Origin: Sipunculus nudus
Taxonomy: Eukaryota; Annelida; Sipuncula; Golfingiida; Sipunculidae
NCBI GenBank assembly: GCA_026874595.1
Contig: CM049311.1
Span: forward strand, 9,275,676 to 9,339,675
Direction of reading: 5' to 3'
DNA length: 64,000 nucleotides
Shown here: piece by piece, positions 63,140 through 64,000 of the stretch
Numbering within the stretch: the first letter of the stretch is position 1
Layout: each line of letters begins with the position of its first letter
Notes under the pieces: generated by a model
What the model was told of the DNA's origin: nothing
The model's input: only the letters and a program-made list of their open reading frames with translations
Databases searched by the model: none
Position numbers and translations under genes: made by a program

Positions 63140-64000
63140 AGGGACCCATGGGTCACGGCGCTCAGCTGTTATATATGATAAAAAATATGATTTGGGAAAG
63201 AGGCATATGCTGGTTTTGTGTGGTAATAAATATAAGCTTTATTATGAGTTGTTGGTGTTTAGCTTATGTATGATTTTGATAGTATTTTTGGAGACAGGGA
63301 AGAGGATTGATTTCATTTATTTTATTAACAAATGGAGCGCTATTGTCACACAGATTTTGACCTGGCCATATAACTTATAAGCAGCACATAAAATAAAAGA
63401 GTTCAACTATTTATTAAAATTTAATAACAAATGTTGTGCCAATATAATATTTATTAAAAATAATACGAGAATCATGATTTTTTTTAATAAAATATAACTG
63501 AATAATTATTAAAATAATATTATAGAATATATGCATTCATGAATACATTTTGAAAGTATTTGCACTGGTATTCAAATACTTTCATTTTTACCTGAATTCC
63601 CATTCTTATGCAAGAAATTTTATAATGGAGTACATATTCATATACATTTGCAAAGTATTTGCACCATGTCTGGTATTTATTTAGTTTTAGCCAAACAATG
63701 ATGTGGAGAATCCAGAATATAAACAAAGGACCCATGGGTCATGACAAAAGTTTGAAATTTTTGCAAATGCAAAATATGAAAAATATTCTATTGTAATGTT
63801 TTATATTTATATAAGCATATGAGAAGCTAAGAGGAAAGGGTCCTCTTACTTGGTTATAGTAAAGTTCTCAATATATGATTGCAAACTAATACTCTGACAA
63901 GACTGTCATGAAGAAAAACAGTAAAAGTTTTGAGATACTGTGATGCATATGAAAAATTTACAGATGGACAGGCAAGTGGACAGAATTGACTAATACCTTC
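63140..64000. repeat. Dispersed repeat related to the window start
   Basis: GACCCATGGGTCACGGCGCT at 63145-63164 and GACCCATGGGTCATGAC at 63729-63745 match the block at 133-149, including the following GCTCAGCTG for the first copy. The end of the window (GATGGACAGGCAAGTGGACAG) resembles the GGACAGAC tail of the first repeat. The family is not classified, and the element continues beyond the window. Confidence 0.6.

Overview
The window is animal nuclear DNA, AT-rich, with long TA, GA, CT and AAT microsatellites, poly-C/poly-G runs, decayed non-LTR retrotransposons, short inverted-repeat elements and three large minisatellites. A peptide-type GPCR resembling FMRFamide receptors, a secreted C-type lectin with a PAN-like leader exon and a ciliary EF-hand protein point to a lophotrochozoan, most likely a mollusc. 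The species cannot be named from the sequence. No bacterial, viral, tRNA, rRNA or CRISPR features were seen.

Layout. 1-1.7 kb: a tandem ~335-bp repeat that is part of a dispersed family also present at 63.1-64 kb. 2-5.8 kb: AT-rich non-coding DNA. 5.9-6.9 kb (-): a single-exon class A GPCR. 10.2-11.5 kb (+): a broken LINE. 12.7-14.1 kb: a 40-bp minisatellite. 17.8-20.9 kb (+): an intronless EFCAB6-like EF-hand gene, with an RFX X-box about 205 bp before its ATG and a tandem duplication across its stop codon. 21-27.8 kb: non-coding DNA with small inverted-repeat elements. 27.9-36.6 kb: an 8.8-kb, CpG-bearing 33-bp minisatellite with nested higher-order repeats. 37.5-38.3 kb: a diverged duplicated segment around a 244-bp AAT tract. 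39.2-39.7 kb (-): a second LINE relic. 40.1-46.1 kb: a 34-bp minisatellite split by a 4,239-bp TA-flanked terminal-inverted-repeat element. 50.8-57.4 kb (-): a four-exon secreted C-type lectin gene reconstructed from phase-compatible splice sites. 57.4-64 kb: non-coding DNA and repeats.

The three genes look functionally independent: a neuropeptide-type receptor, an axonemal calcium-binding protein and a secreted lectin. The most notable items are four. (1) The TIR element in the 34-bp array: removing it restores the repeat exactly, and it holds promoter-like, intron-like and poly(A)-like sequence. (2) The three minisatellites all carry TGACG- or TGACATCA-type ATF/CREB-like sites and a GTAACRT core. 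(3) The EFCAB6-like gene combines an intronless body with a canonical ciliary promoter motif. (4) The lectin model keeps EPN and WND calcium/sugar-site motifs. All functional statements are inferred from sequence alone.
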